From Hyphomicrobiales bacterium (GTDB lineage: Bacteria > Pseudomonadota > Alphaproteobacteria > Rhizobiales > Rhizobiaceae): DNA of 64,000 bases. Positions 25,998-35,107 of the stretch are shown here, piece after piece; the stretch's first letter is position 1, and each line of letters begins with the position of its first letter. The DNA is taken from NCBI GenBank assembly GCA_900466605.1, contig UBMU01000003.1:310001-374000 (forward strand), written 5' to 3'. The position numbers were made by a program, and so were the translations under genes. The notes beneath the pieces are model-generated. The model had not been told where the DNA came from and ran no database searches. It saw nothing but the letters and a program-made list of their open reading frames with translations.

Positions 25998-26026
25998 AAA
26001 CTGCCGCCTATGCGGGCGGCAGTTTT
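25998..26026 (+). terminator. Intrinsic terminator after ychF
   Basis: Stem AAACTGCCGCC (25998-26008) with GGCGGCAGTTT (26015-26025) and a TTTT run. It overlaps the last codons of the convergent DUF2157 gene, whose stop is at 26008-26010, and may also stop that transcript. Confidence 0.88.
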
Positions 26027-27087
26027 GCCTGCATGGCAACCGGCAGCTGTCGCATGACGAAACGCCGAAGCGGCATCCATCCGGTGCCAATGACGAGTAC
26101 GATCGCGCCGACGGTCAGAAGCGTGATGTAGATATAGGTATCGACGCGCGCATCGCCCTGGCGGAAGATGCCGTAGAACGCAAAACCCAACGACAGCAAT
26201 CCTGATGTTACGAATGCGCGCCGATCGATGATCAGGCCGATCAGCATCAGCGCGACGACCGTCGCAACCACCACCGGCGTGCGAAACGATACCGTCTGCA
26301 GCGCGGCGAGCGTACCGCCGCTAAGGCCGGCAAGCGAAATGACGCTGTAGAGCAAGGCCGGCGCCGCACCCAGATGGAGCCAGAAGGCTATATCGGAATT
26401 GACTGTACGACGAAGCGGATCGCGCAGATCGAACTTCATGGCCAGTGCGAAAAGACCAACGGCACACCCGATGGCAATGACAGATAATACGACCGGATGA
26501 TTGACCTCGAAGAGTGGATCGCCGGTGAGCCAGCCGAGGGCGCGCAGGAGTAACTGCAGAACGACGACCGCCGCCCCCATGATCGTCAGGGCAAGGGCCA
26601 GCGGTACGCGATACAGCAGATAGAAGAGGCCGAGAACAACCGGAAAGGCCAGTGTGTACTGCAGTGCCACGTTGCCGCCTATCGCCATGACGGCAGGCGA
26701 ACCTTCCAGCCAGCGCGCGGCTGCCACCGCCGTCCAGACCGCAAGCATCAGCGTCAGGACAACGGCAGGCAATGCCAGCCTCTGGCGCCGAACAAGGACC
26801 TCGGCCAGCACGACGATTGCCGGCAAGACTGCGAAGACCGAGGCGATGCCCCACAGCCCCGCCAGCGCAACGATAATGCCGATCGTTATCAGCACATCAT
26901 GAAAGCCGCGCACGAAGCTGGGCGTCTCGGTGTCGGAGAAAGGCGCCGGCTGCGCGCGCCGCTCCACCGGTTGGCCGTCCGCTTTCACGCCGCGCTCGAT
27001 CAGAAACGGCAGAAGCCGCTCAGCCGCCTGGAGCGGAATAATGCCCTCACGCGTGGCTTCATCGAGGATCAATTTCAATTCGGGCAT
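26008..27087 (-). CDS. DUF2157 membrane protein
   Basis: 359 residues. A short cytoplasmic N-terminus (MPELKLILDEATREGIIPLQAAERL, the helical DUF2157 segment) is followed by about nine to ten hydrophobic helices. The ATG at 27087 is preferred over the TTG two codons earlier. Integral inner-membrane protein of unknown function; no transporter or enzyme motif stands out. It is divergent from the MaoC pair and convergent with ychF. Confidence 0.85.
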   Translation of the reverse strand: MPELKLILDEATREGIIPLQAAERLLPFLIERGVKADGQPVERRAQPAPFSDTETPSFVRGFHDVLITIGIIVALAGLWGIASVFAVLPAIVVLAEVLVRRQRLALPAVVLTLMLAVWTAVAAARWLEGSPAVMAIGGNVALQYTLAFPVVLGLFYLLYRVPLALALTIMGAAVVVLQLLLRALGWLTGDPLFEVNHPVVLSVIAIGCAVGLFALAMKFDLRDPLRRTVNSDIAFWLHLGAAPALLYSVISLAGLSGGTLAALQTVSFRTPVVVATVVALMLIGLIIDRRAFVTSGLLSLGFAFYGIFRQGDARVDTYIYITLLTVGAIVLVIGTGWMPLRRFVMRQLPVAMQAKLPPA

Positions 27088-27168
27088 GTTCAAAATCTCG
27101 CGGGAATCGTTGAGTCGCGTCGAATGCTATTGTAGTCGTTCTGAAACTCCTACGAGGGGAAGAGGAAT

Positions 27169-27639
27169 TTGTCCGATCAGAAACTTGCCTTCGAAGATTT
27201 CCAGCCGGGGCGACGCTTTCCGCTCGGTCCAAGGCCGGTAACGGCAGCGGAGATCATCGAGTTCGCCCGCGAGTTTGACCCGCAGCCGATGCATCTCGAC
27301 GAGGCGACCGGCCGCGCCAGCATCCTTGGCGGGCTGGCGGCATCCGGCTGGCATACCTCCGCGCTATTCATGCGCATGATGGCAGACAGCTTCCTTGTCA
27401 ACTCGTTCTCGCAAGGTGCACCCGGCGTGGATTTCATGGAATGGAGAAAGCCTGTTCTTGCCGGCGACACGCTCTCGGGCCATTCGACCGTCATGGAAAG
27501 CCGCGAGCTGCGTTCAAGGCCCGGCATCGGCATGGTGAAATTCCGCCACGAGGTTGAGAACCAGAAAGGCGAACTCGTCTGCGTTTCCGAGAACTCGATC
27601 ATGTTCGTCCTGCGTGAAACGCTGGAGAAGACTGCATGA
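27169..27639 (+). CDS. MaoC-like hot-dog dehydratase, first of a pair
   Basis: 156 residues of the MaoC/(R)-hydratase fold. REFDPQPMHLDEA holds the Asp and His of the hydratase-2 motif, followed by GGLAASGWHTSALF. The only plausible start is TTG at 27169, preceded by GAGGGGAAGAGGA, since no ATG occurs before the motif. The stop overlaps the next gene's ATG (ATGA). MaoC-domain proteins hydrate enoyl-CoA thioesters in fatty-acid and polyhydroxyalkanoate metabolism. The two similar neighbours probably form a heterodimer; this is inferred from the overlap and similarity. Confidence 0.88.
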   Translation: MSDQKLAFEDFQPGRRFPLGPRPVTAAEIIEFAREFDPQPMHLDEATGRASILGGLAASGWHTSALFMRMMADSFLVNSFSQGAPGVDFMEWRKPVLAGDTLSGHSTVMESRELRSRPGIGMVKFRHEVENQKGELVCVSENSIMFVLRETLEKTA

Positions 27640-28103
27640 TTATGGAGGAACGCTACGCCGTCGGCGAGAAAACCCAGATCGGCAGCTACATGTTCACGGC
27701 TGAACGGATCGTTCACTTTGCCGAGCGCTTCGACCCTCAAGTGTTCCATCTGGACGCGGAAGCCGCGAAGGCTACGCTCTTTGGCGGCCTGTGCGCTTCG
27801 GGATGGCACACCTGCGCCGCATGGATGAAAACCTTCGTCGCTTACTGGAGCGCAGAATGCGTGCGCCTGGCCAACGAAGGCATCAAGCCGCCCAAACTTG
27901 GGCCCTCCCCTGGCTTTCAGAAGCTTCAATGGCTGCGACCGGTCTACGCCGGTGAGGAAGTGACCTATTTCGTCACGTTCCTCGCGAGCCGTCCCTTGGC
28001 GTCGCGCCCGGGGCGTCGGCTGAACAGCATCCTGTGCGAGGGAACGATCGCTGACGGCACCCCGGTGATACGGTTCGAAAGCACCGTCATCGAATTCGAG
28101 TAG
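27636..28103 (+). CDS. MaoC-like hot-dog dehydratase, second of a pair
   Basis: 155 residues, clearly related to the preceding protein: AERFDPQVFHLDAEA and GGLCASGWHTCAAW align with its active-site strip. The ATG overlaps the upstream TGA by 4 nt, giving translational coupling. It differs from the first protein by an insertion after the helix (WSAECVRLANEGIKPPKLGPSPGF). Both copies keep the catalytic Asp and His, so neither looks like a dead subunit. Substrate unknown. It ends 10 nt before the convergent apt gene. Confidence 0.88.
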   Translation: MIMEERYAVGEKTQIGSYMFTAERIVHFAERFDPQVFHLDAEAAKATLFGGLCASGWHTCAAWMKTFVAYWSAECVRLANEGIKPPKLGPSPGFQKLQWLRPVYAGEEVTYFVTFLASRPLASRPGRRLNSILCEGTIADGTPVIRFESTVIEFE

Positions 28104-28112
28104 TCGCGGGCC

Positions 28113-28655
28113 TCAGTGGCCCCCGAATTCAACCAGAGTGCGCACGTCGACGCCAAGCTCTTCCAGCTTCTTGCGACCGCCGAGATCCGGCAGGTCGATG
28201 ACGAAACAAGCTGAAACGACCTCAGCCCCCATTTGCCGCAGAAGCTGCGTGGCAGCCACCGCGGTTCCTCCGGTCGCAATCAGATCGTCGACGAGAATGA
28301 CCTTCTCGCCGGGCTCCACCGCATCCCGGTGCATCTCCATCTCGTCGACGCCGTATTCCAGGCTATAGGCGACACGCACGGTGTCGCGCGGCAGCTTGCC
28401 TTTCTTGCGGATCGGCACGAACCCGGCTGAAAGCTGATGCGCCACGGCGCCGCCCAGAATGAAGCCCCGCGCTTCTGTTCCGGCAATCTTGTCGATCTTC
28501 AGGCCCGCATAGGGCTGCACCAGTTCGTCGACGGCGCGCCGGAAGGCGCGCGGATTGCCGAGGAGCGTGGTGATGTCGCGGAAAATGATGCCGGGCTTTG
28601 GGTAGTCCGGTATGGAGCGGATGCTGGCTGCAAGCTCCGAAATCGTGTCACTCAT
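28113..28655 (-). CDS. apt: Adenine phosphoribosyltransferase
   Basis: 180 residues. Purine salvage: adenine + PRPP to AMP + PPi. Shows the N-terminal [21 protein letters not shown] typical of APRT, the flexible loop around [11 protein letters not shown], and the PRPP-binding [14 protein letters not shown]. Standard length. It lies downstream of petC on the same strand but is separated from it by a strong terminator, so it should have its own promoter. Confidence 0.98.
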   Translation of the reverse strand: MSDTISELAASIRSIPDYPKPGIIFRDITTLLGNPRAFRRAVDELVQPYAGLKIDKIAGTEARGFILGGAVAHQLSAGFVPIRKKGKLPRDTVRVAYSLEYGVDEMEMHRDAVEPGEKVILVDDLIATGGTAVAATQLLRQMGAEVVSACFVIDLPDLGGRKKLEELGVDVRTLVEFGGH

Positions 28656-28722
28656 GGAATGTCCATATTCTGCAGGGCTTCAATTTGGCTGCACCCTATC
28701 AATTGCCGGTGTTGGAACCAAT

Positions 28723-28751
28723 AAAAAAAAGGCGGCCCAAAGGCCGCCTTT
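28723..28751 (-). terminator. Intrinsic terminator of the petABC operon
   Basis: Perfect stem GGCGGCC (28731-28737) with GGCCGCC (28742-28748), 4-nt loop. Read on the minus strand it is followed by a run of eight U (complement of A at 28723-28730). It lies about 25 nt beyond the petC stop. Confidence 0.92.
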
Positions 28752-28774
28752 CCCTGGTCTCTGGAACAAAGCTC

Positions 28775-29668
28775 TCAGTGTTCTTTGTTCGCGTAGATGG
28801 AACGCTTGGTCAGGTAGATCAGTCCCGAGAAGATCACCAGGAAGACCATGACCATAAAGCCGGTGCGCTTGCGCTCCTCCAGATGCGGCTCAGCGGCCCA
28901 CATCAGGAACGAGCTGACGTCCTTGGCATACTGATCGACCGTCGCCGGCGCACCGTCGTCATACGTCACCTGGCCATCGGACAGCGGCTTCGGCATGGCG
29001 AGAGCGGCAGCACCGGCGAAATAAGGGTTGTAGTGCGTACCCTGAGCCACCTGGACGCCCGCCGGCGGCTGCTGGTCGTAGCCGGTCAGCAGCGAATAGA
29101 TATAGTCGGGACCGCCTTCCTGATAACCGCCGACGAACGGGATCATGTCGATCAGAAATTGCGGAAAACCGCGCTCGATGCCGCGTGCTTTGGCGATCAG
29201 CGAGAAGTCCGGAGGAGCTGCGCCATTGTTGGCGGCTGCTGCCGCTTCATGGTTCGGGAACGGCGACGGGAAGTAGTCCGACGGAATGGCCTTGCGGGTG
29301 AACATGTCACCGCTGGGATTCGGACCGTCCTGAACCTCGTAGTTGGCGGCAAACGCCTTGACCTGAGCATCAGAGTAGCCAAGAGCCCCAAGAGTTCTGA
29401 AGGGCACAAGGCTCATCGAATGACAGGCCGCACAGACTTCCGTATAGACCTTCAGACCGCGCTGCAACTGCCCCTTGTCATAGTGGCCAATGGGGCCTGC
29501 AAAGGTCCAATGCTCATGCTTCGGATGCAGCAGCGGATAATGTGGCGTCTCGCTTTCGGCGTGCTGCGCCGGCGCGGCTCCGTTTGACGCTGCTTCCTGG
29601 GCGAATGCAGCACCGCTGAGACCCGCGACAACAGCAAGCGACAGGAGGCTTGTAACAAGCTTTTTCAT
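28775..29668 (-). CDS. petC: Cytochrome c1 subunit of the cytochrome bc1 complex
   Basis: 297 residues from the ATG at 29668 (SD AAGGGAAGAG), which opens a Sec signal peptide (MKKLVTSLLSLAVVAGLSGAAFA). The heme c site is VCAACHSM. The axial Met is in SGDMFTRKAIPSDYF, followed by SPFPN. A single C-terminal anchor (GFMVMVFLVIFSGLIYL) holds it in the membrane facing the periplasm. Last gene of petA-petB-petC. petB and petC are separate, unlike the fused fbcH of Bradyrhizobium. Confidence 0.97.
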   Translation of the reverse strand: MKKLVTSLLSLAVVAGLSGAAFAQEAASNGAAPAQHAESETPHYPLLHPKHEHWTFAGPIGHYDKGQLQRGLKVYTEVCAACHSMSLVPFRTLGALGYSDAQVKAFAANYEVQDGPNPSGDMFTRKAIPSDYFPSPFPNHEAAAAANNGAAPPDFSLIAKARGIERGFPQFLIDMIPFVGGYQEGGPDYIYSLLTGYDQQPPAGVQVAQGTHYNPYFAGAAALAMPKPLSDGQVTYDDGAPATVDQYAKDVSSFLMWAAEPHLEERKRTGFMVMVFLVIFSGLIYLTKRSIYANKEH

Positions 29669-29694
29669 GTTTCTCTTCCCTTCCTGTCGCACGC

Positions 29695-30972
29695 TCAGGC
29701 CTTGACCGGCTCAGCGGCCGCCGCCTTGTTGCGCTTTTCCAGAACCGCTTCCGTGATTGAATTTGGCAAGCGGCGCGGTGTCTCGACGAGGCCGAGGACC
29801 GGCATGATCACCAGGAAGAAGGCGAAGTAGAAGAGAGTGCCGAGCTGCGACATGATCACGTAGGAGCCTTCGGCAGGACGCGAACCGAGCCAACCGAGGA
29901 CGATGGCATTGGCGACGAACAGCCAGAAGAACACCTTGTACCATGGGCGATAGACCGCGGAACGAACCTTCGACGTGTCCAGCCAAGGCAGGAAGAACAG
30001 CACGATGATCGCGCCGAACATGACGAGAACGCCTGCAAGCTTCGAGTCGATCGGTCCGATGTTGAAGGTGATCGAGCGCAGCATCGCGTAGAACGGCAGG
30101 AAGTACCATTCCGGAACGATGTGAGCAGGTGTCTTCAACGGATCAGCTGGGATGTAGTTGTCCGGGTGGCCGAGAAAGTTCGGCATGTAGAAGACGAAGT
30201 AGGCGTAGACCAGCAGGAAGATCGAAACGCCGAGCGCATCTTTAAGGGTCGCATACGGCGTGAAACGAACGGTATCCGTCTTGGTCTTGACTTCGACACC
30301 GGTCGGGTTCGTCTGGCCGGTAACGTGCAGCGCCCAGATATGCAGGACGACAACGCCGGCAATGATGAATGGCAGCAGGTAGTGCAGCGAGAAAAAGCGG
30401 TTCAGCGTCGGGTTTTCGACAGCAAAGCCGCCGAGAAGGAACTGCTGGATCCACTCGCCGACGAGCGGGAATGCCGAGAAGAACCCGGTGATAACGGTCG
30501 CGCCCCAGAAGGACATCTGCCCCCAGGGAAGAACGTAGCCCATGAAGCCGGTCGCCATCATCAGGAGATAGATGAGAACGCCAAGGATCCAGAGGATTTC
30601 GCGCGGCGCCTTGTACGAACCGTAGTAAAGGCCGCGGGCGATATGCAGATAGACAGCAACGAAGAAGAAAGACGCGCCGTTGGCGTGCATGTAGCGAAGC
30701 AGCCAGCCATGGTTCACATCGCGCATGATTTTTTCGACGGAGTTGAACGCAACCGTCGTATCAGCGGCATAGTGCATTGCAAGCACGACACCGGTGAGGA
30801 TCTGCACGACGAGCATGACTGCAAGCATGGCGCCGAAGGTGTAGGCATAGTTCAGATTACGCGGAACCGGGTATGCAACGAAACTATCGTAGACCATGCG
30901 CGGCAAAGGCAAGCGCGCATCGATCCATTTCTCGAGGCCGGTTGATGGCTCGTAGCTGGAATGGCCACTCAT
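29695..30972 (-). CDS. petB: Cytochrome b subunit of the cytochrome bc1 complex
   Basis: 425 residues, eight-helix quinol-oxidising subunit with two b hemes. Conserved stretches are visible: [23 protein letters not shown], the heme-ligand helices [28 protein letters not shown] and [35 protein letters not shown], and the Qo-site [15 protein letters not shown]. It lies 13 nt after petA and 26 nt before petC. Length matches separate (non-fused) alphaproteobacterial cytochrome b. Confidence 0.98.
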   Translation of the reverse strand: MSGHSSYEPSTGLEKWIDARLPLPRMVYDSFVAYPVPRNLNYAYTFGAMLAVMLVVQILTGVVLAMHYAADTTVAFNSVEKIMRDVNHGWLLRYMHANGASFFFVAVYLHIARGLYYGSYKAPREILWILGVLIYLLMMATGFMGYVLPWGQMSFWGATVITGFFSAFPLVGEWIQQFLLGGFAVENPTLNRFFSLHYLLPFIIAGVVVLHIWALHVTGQTNPTGVEVKTKTDTVRFTPYATLKDALGVSIFLLVYAYFVFYMPNFLGHPDNYIPADPLKTPAHIVPEWYFLPFYAMLRSITFNIGPIDSKLAGVLVMFGAIIVLFFLPWLDTSKVRSAVYRPWYKVFFWLFVANAIVLGWLGSRPAEGSYVIMSQLGTLFYFAFFLVIMPVLGLVETPRRLPNSITEAVLEKRNKAAAAEPVKA

Positions 30973-30985
30973 AAATCAGTCCCCC

Positions 30986-31564
30986 TCAACCGATCTTGAT
31001 TACTTTATCGGAAATGAATGAATAGGTCGGGATCGCAAGGTTCTGCGGCGCCGGACCTTTACGAATGCGGCCGGCCGTATCGTAGACCGAGCCATGGCAG
31101 GGACAGAACCAACCATTGTATTCGCCGGCCTGGCCGAGCGGAATACAGCCGAGATGGGTGCAAGAACCGATCATGACGATCCAGTTCTCCTTGTCCTTGC
31201 CGGCGGAACGGTCCACGCCCGTCGCCTGCGCGTCGGAAGGAAGGTTGGCATTGCGCGCAACAGGATCCTTGAGGTCCGACATTGGCACTTCATCGGCAGC
31301 CTTCACTTCCTCAGGCGTACGGTTGCGGATGAAAATGGGCTTGCCGCGCCACTTGGCAGTCAGCGACATTCCGGGCTCAAGGCTGGACACGTCGACTTCG
31401 ATGGATGCCAGAGCCAAAGTCGAGGCATCGGGACGCATCTGATCGATGAACGGCCAAGCGACCGCAACGGCACCGACGGCGCCCGCCATACCAGTGGTAA
31501 GATAAAGGAAATCACGGCGAGTGGGCTCGCCCGTGATCTCGCCTGTCGTCTCGTGTTCGCTCAC
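30986..31564 (-). CDS. petA: Rieske iron-sulfur subunit of the cytochrome bc1 complex
   Basis: 192 residues from the GTG at 31564 (AGAGGA upstream), matching the usual SEHETTG start. A twin-arginine segment (TRRDFLYLTTGMAGAVGA) and a hydrophobic stretch form the uncleaved Tat anchor. The [2Fe-2S] ligands lie in CTHLGC and CPCHGS. Transfers electrons from quinol to cytochrome c1. First gene of the operon; its promoter lies in the 283-nt divergent gap to 31848 and I could not define it. Confidence 0.97.
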   Translation of the reverse strand: MSEHETTGEITGEPTRRDFLYLTTGMAGAVGAVAVAWPFIDQMRPDASTLALASIEVDVSSLEPGMSLTAKWRGKPIFIRNRTPEEVKAADEVPMSDLKDPVARNANLPSDAQATGVDRSAGKDKENWIVMIGSCTHLGCIPLGQAGEYNGWFCPCHGSVYDTAGRIRKGPAPQNLAIPTYSFISDKVIKIG

Positions 31565-31847
31565 GGCTTCACCATCCTCTACGCAAATTTTGCGGAACTC
31601 CGCCCTGCCCCTCCGGCGACGAATCTCTCGTGACACAATTCGAACGCAGATTCCCCACCAATCCGGCGCGTTCTAAGCTTGATCGCGAATTATGTCCAGC
31701 CTTGGCGGGGCAAGTGGGCACAATGTCGCGGGAATTTTCAGACGATTTTCGAAGACAATCACATGCTTGCCACATTTGTGCATTGCACCAATTCCGGCAC
31801 CATGCTAGGCGACGGCCGCTAACTCCTCGGTATTCCGGCGCATCGCG

Positions 31848-32780
31848 ATGAGAGACACTTTATTCTGCATAGGGAGTGTCCTCGTCTCGCTCGTGCTCGC
31901 ACTGATGTCGCTGCGCTATGTCACGCACGTCTGGCTCCTCGCCTTCATCTATAGCTTTCAGATCCATTTTGCCCTGGCTGCGATCGCTGCGTGCCTGGTC
32001 CTTCTGCTGCTCAAGCGCCACTGGTATGGCTACGCACTCCTCGCCATCGCAGTGACATTGCTCGGACACGGCGTGATCATGCTGAGGGAATTCGCGACAC
32101 CTCAGGCACACGCCGAGACGCCGGCCCTATTCAGGCTGATGTCTTTCAACATAGAGCACGAGAACTTCACCAATGCGGGCAGCATCGCGGACTTCATCAT
32201 TGCCTCGAATGCTGATGTGGTGAGCGTTCTGGAAGCAGCTCCCCTGCGCCCGCAGCTCGCGCGCCTGTCAGGTACATATCCCTATCACATAGGCTGTGGC
32301 GCAGAGATCAACGAATGCGACACACTCGTCCTCTCCAAGCATCCGTTTGTCGAGAAGAAGGTAAGCAGCCTGGGCGAGCTATGGCGGAACCGCCTGACAC
32401 GCTCCGTCGTCGACTTCTCAGGGACGAAGATCAACTTCCTGGCTGCCCACCTCACCAAGCCCTATTTTGATGACTTCCAGTCGGACGAACTCGTCGATCT
32501 CGGGTCAGCGGCAAGAGCCATCGATGGGCCACTGGTGCTGACCGGAGACTTCAATTCGGCCATCCTCGACCCGCGCATGCAGCGCTTCTTGCGCACCACA
32601 GGCTTTCGTACGGCCTTTCCGGAGCCGGCGACGTGGCCGGTGAAGGCGGGCCGGTTCGGCATCGGGATCGACCACATCTTCACCCGGCCGCCGCTGCGGC
32701 TGAAATCGATCGAGCGGATCGAAGACAACATGGGATCAAACCACTTTGGCCTCATGGCCGAGTTTACCGTCGACCCTTGA
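31848..32780 (+). CDS. Membrane-anchored endonuclease/exonuclease/phosphatase-fold hydrolase
   Basis: 310 residues: three N-terminal hydrophobic helices (about 1-80) and then an EEP domain with the metal/catalytic motifs SFNIEHEN, VLEAAP, AAHLTKP, GDFN, DHIF and SNHFGLMAE. The membrane topology suggests that the domain faces the periplasm, as in other EEP proteins with an N-terminal membrane bundle. Substrate could be a nucleic acid, phospholipid or phosphoester; not decidable. Its last 45 nt overlap the convergent ABC exporter gene. Confidence 0.88.
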   Translation: MRDTLFCIGSVLVSLVLALMSLRYVTHVWLLAFIYSFQIHFALAAIAACLVLLLLKRHWYGYALLAIAVTLLGHGVIMLREFATPQAHAETPALFRLMSFNIEHENFTNAGSIADFIIASNADVVSVLEAAPLRPQLARLSGTYPYHIGCGAEINECDTLVLSKHPFVEKKVSSLGELWRNRLTRSVVDFSGTKINFLAAHLTKPYFDDFQSDELVDLGSAARAIDGPLVLTGDFNSAILDPRMQRFLRTTGFRTAFPEPATWPVKAGRFGIGIDHIFTRPPLRLKSIERIEDNMGSNHFGLMAEFTVDP

Positions 32781-34655
32781 CGCAGGCGGCGACGCCTCGA
32801 AATCGGTGGCCAGGAACCCGCCTGATTGCCGCGCCCAGAGTTCGGCATAGAGACCGCCGCGCTTCAGCAAGGTCTCGTGCGTGCCCTCTTCTATGATCTT
32901 GCCCTCGTCGACGACGATCAACCTGTCGAGTGCGGCAATGGTCGAGAGCCGATGCGCGATGGCAAGTACCGTCTTGCCTTCCATGAGGCCGATCAGGTTG
33001 GATTGGATCGCCTCTTCCACTTCGGAATCAAGCGCCGAGGTGGCTTCATCGAGAATGAGGATCGGAGCATCCTTCAGCATGACGCGCGCAATCGCGATGC
33101 GCTGGCGCTGACCGCCGGAAAGCTTCACGCCACGCTCGCCGACATGGGCATCAAAGCTCTTGCGGCCATTCTGGTCCTGCAGGCGCTCGATGAAACCAAG
33201 CGCTTCTGCACGCCGTGCGGCCTCAATCAGCCGCTCCTCTCCCGCGTCAGGGCGCCCGAAGAGGATATTGTCCCTGACCGAGCGATGCAGCAACGACGTA
33301 TCCTGGCTGACGACCCCGATCTGCATGCGCAAGGACTCCTGCCTGACCGCCGCGATATCCTGGCTGTCGACCAATATCCGTCCACCTTCCAGGTCGTAGA
33401 GCCGGAGCAGCAGGTTCACCAGCGTCGACTTGCCCGCACCGGAGCGCCCGACGATGCCGACCTTCTCGCCCGGCTCGATCGTGAGCGAAAAGTCGTCGAT
33501 GACGCCATCGGGTCTGCCATAGTGGAAGGAGACGTTCTCGAATCGGATCCCGGGCTGTCTAATGACAAGCTCGCCTGCACCGGGACGATCGACCAGTCCC
33601 AGCGGCTGCGAGATCAACTCCGCGGCATTCTGGATCGTGCCGAGGTTGCGCATGATACCGTTGAACTGTGTCATCAGCCGTCCCAGAAGGAAGTTCAGAC
33701 GCAGCACGAGCGCCAGCGAGAAAGCCACAGCACCGGAACTGACGAGACCGGCCAACCACAGGTGAACGCTCAGAGCCGCCATGCTGACGATCATGATGCC
33801 CGAGAGCAATGCCATCGAGGCGCGTACGCCGGTGATGAAGCGGGTGAACCTCAGCACGGTGTCCTGATAGTAGTCGAAGCCCTGCCGCATGTAGCGGTCG
33901 CTCTCCTCGTCACGCGCAAACAGCTTGAGCGTCTGAATGTTGCTGTAGGCGTCCACCATGCGCCCGTTGATCATCGAGGCGGCTTCGGCCGTTTCCCGCG
34001 AATGGAACCGGATACGCGGCACAAAATAGCGTGCCAGAACGCCGAATGCGCCGAGCCAGCAAAGCACGACCACGGCAAGTGAAAAATCGAGCCGGGCGAC
34101 CAGCACGAGCGTCGTCGCCGCATAGATGCCGACGAACCAGACACTCTCCATCAGCGACGTGACCAAGTCACCCGTGGCCTGCCCGGCCGACCAGACCTTG
34201 GTGACGATGCGACCTGAGAAGTCGCTCTGGAAGAACGAGAGCGATTGCCGCGATACATGCAGATAGGATTGCCAGCGGGCCAGATTGTAGAAGCCGGGCG
34301 TGATGACCTGCTGGTCGACAAGGGCGATCAGCAGCGCGACGACGAAGCGGACGATCCCGATAAGGACGAGCATGCCGAACAGTTCGGCGCCATGCGCGGC
34401 AAGAAGCCCGCTCCAACCTGCTGCCGGAGTGATTGTCGCAAGAATATCGACAAGCCGCCCGACGAACCAGAACAAAGCTGCTTCGATTGCCGCAGACATG
34501 CCTCCGAGCACGAGCATCGCCACGAACGGCGCCTTCGCCTGACTAATGTAGAACCAGATGAATCCAAGCGTGGAGCGCGGTGGTTGAATGTTTTCCCGCG
34601 GCGCAAAGGGATTAATCCAGTTTTCGAAAGCATGAAGGAGTCGTTTTAGAAGCAT
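32736..34655 (-). CDS. ABC exporter, fused permease-ATPase (MsbA-like), copy 1
   Basis: 639 residues: six-helix exporter domain (about 30-340), then an ATPase with Walker A GRSGAGKSTLVNLLLRLYD, signature LSGGQRQRIAIARV, Walker B ILILDEATSALD and the H-loop IAHRLST. All catalytic motifs are intact, so it can act as a homodimer or as half of a heterodimer with the related gene at 35108-36964. Type IV exporters of this sort move lipids, drugs or peptides. A TTGTTA/TATAAG promoter lies upstream, divergent from the RHH gene promoter. The 3' end overlaps the EEP gene. Confidence 0.93.
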   Translation of the reverse strand: MLLKRLLHAFENWINPFAPRENIQPPRSTLGFIWFYISQAKAPFVAMLVLGGMSAAIEAALFWFVGRLVDILATITPAAGWSGLLAAHGAELFGMLVLIGIVRFVVALLIALVDQQVITPGFYNLARWQSYLHVSRQSLSFFQSDFSGRIVTKVWSAGQATGDLVTSLMESVWFVGIYAATTLVLVARLDFSLAVVVLCWLGAFGVLARYFVPRIRFHSRETAEAASMINGRMVDAYSNIQTLKLFARDEESDRYMRQGFDYYQDTVLRFTRFITGVRASMALLSGIMIVSMAALSVHLWLAGLVSSGAVAFSLALVLRLNFLLGRLMTQFNGIMRNLGTIQNAAELISQPLGLVDRPGAGELVIRQPGIRFENVSFHYGRPDGVIDDFSLTIEPGEKVGIVGRSGAGKSTLVNLLLRLYDLEGGRILVDSQDIAAVRQESLRMQIGVVSQDTSLLHRSVRDNILFGRPDAGEERLIEAARRAEALGFIERLQDQNGRKSFDAHVGERGVKLSGGQRQRIAIARVMLKDAPILILDEATSALDSEVEEAIQSNLIGLMEGKTVLAIAHRLSTIAALDRLIVVDEGKIIEEGTHETLLKRGGLYAELWARQSGGFLATDFEASPPASRVDGKLGHEAKVV

Positions 34656-34711
34656 AATTGCGGTATAGGCTTAATAGCCAAAGCGGGAAAGCAACTACCC
34701 CGGGGCGAAAC

Positions 34712-34739
34712 CTTATATTTTCGTAACAATCGGTAACAA
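34712..34739 (-). promoter_or_regulatory. Candidate promoter of ABC exporter copy 1
   Basis: On the minus strand TTGTTA (34734-34739), 16-bp spacer, and TATAAG (34712-34717). Predicted start is about 34705, leaving a leader of about 50 nt. Confidence 0.5.
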
Positions 34740-34756
34740 CAACGGCATTGTCGTTG
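34740..34756. repeat. 17-bp imperfect palindrome between divergent promoters
   Basis: CAACGGCATTGTCGTTG: arms CAACG-x-C and G-x-CGTTG around an ATT centre with one mismatched pair. It touches the -35 box of the exporter promoter and ends 7 bp before the -35 of the RHH promoter, a natural place for an operator of the RHH protein. Binding is inferred. Confidence 0.5.
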
Positions 34757-34763
34757 AATGAGA

Positions 34764-34792
34764 CTGACCTCGTCACAATGTCGGGGTACAAT
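34764..34792 (+). promoter_or_regulatory. Candidate promoter of the RHH gene
   Basis: CTGACC (34764-34769), exactly 17 bp, and TACAAT (34787-34792). Predicted start is about 34799, downstream of the ATG at 34778, which supports the ATG at 34817 as the true start. Confidence 0.55.
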
Positions 34793-34816
34793 GGATTTTT
34801 ACGGGAGACGGCCGCG

Positions 34817-35047
34817 ATGCAAGCAAGAAAGGCAATCATGTCGAGTATTCCGCTGCCCCTTGCGGAACGACTTGATGCAATCGTTGAACAGTTGGAGATA
34901 TCCTACGACCAGGTGATCGCCGAGGCGATTGCCGCGTGGATCGATCGTGAGGAAGAGCAACGTCTGTTCGCGTTGCGTGCGCTTGTGTCGACCAACAGCA
35001 TGCTTGTCGAAGGAAACCGGGTGAAGGACTGGGCAGACAGCCTCTGA
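34817..35047 (+). CDS. Ribbon-helix-helix (CopG/ParD-like) protein, orphan antitoxin-like
   Basis: 76 residues from the ATG at 34817 (GGGAG 9 nt upstream). The N-terminal strand and two helices (SSIPLPLAERLDAIVEQLEISYDQVIAEAIAAWID) fit an RHH DNA-binding dimer. The C-terminal VEGNRVKDWADSL resembles the toxin-binding tail of RHH antitoxins of ParDE/RelBE loci. No toxin follows: 25 nt later comes a terminator and then a convergent ABC gene. It probably represses its own divergent promoter region. Identity as a retired or re-used antitoxin is inference. Confidence 0.75.
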   Translation: MQARKAIMSSIPLPLAERLDAIVEQLEISYDQVIAEAIAAWIDREEEQRLFALRALVSTNSMLVEGNRVKDWADSL

Positions 35048-35072
35048 TCCCAGATCCATGGAATGCGATGAG

Positions 35073-35102
35073 AAGCCCTCCCCGCATCTGCAGGGAGGGC
35101 TT
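35073..35102. terminator. Bidirectional terminator between the RHH gene and ABC exporter copy 2
   Basis: Stem AAGCCCTCCC (35073-35082) with GGGAGGGCTT (35093-35102), 10-nt loop. The tail on the plus strand is TTCTGGTTT and on the minus strand TTCTC. The U-runs are short. Confidence 0.7.
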
Positions 35103-35107
35103 CTGGT

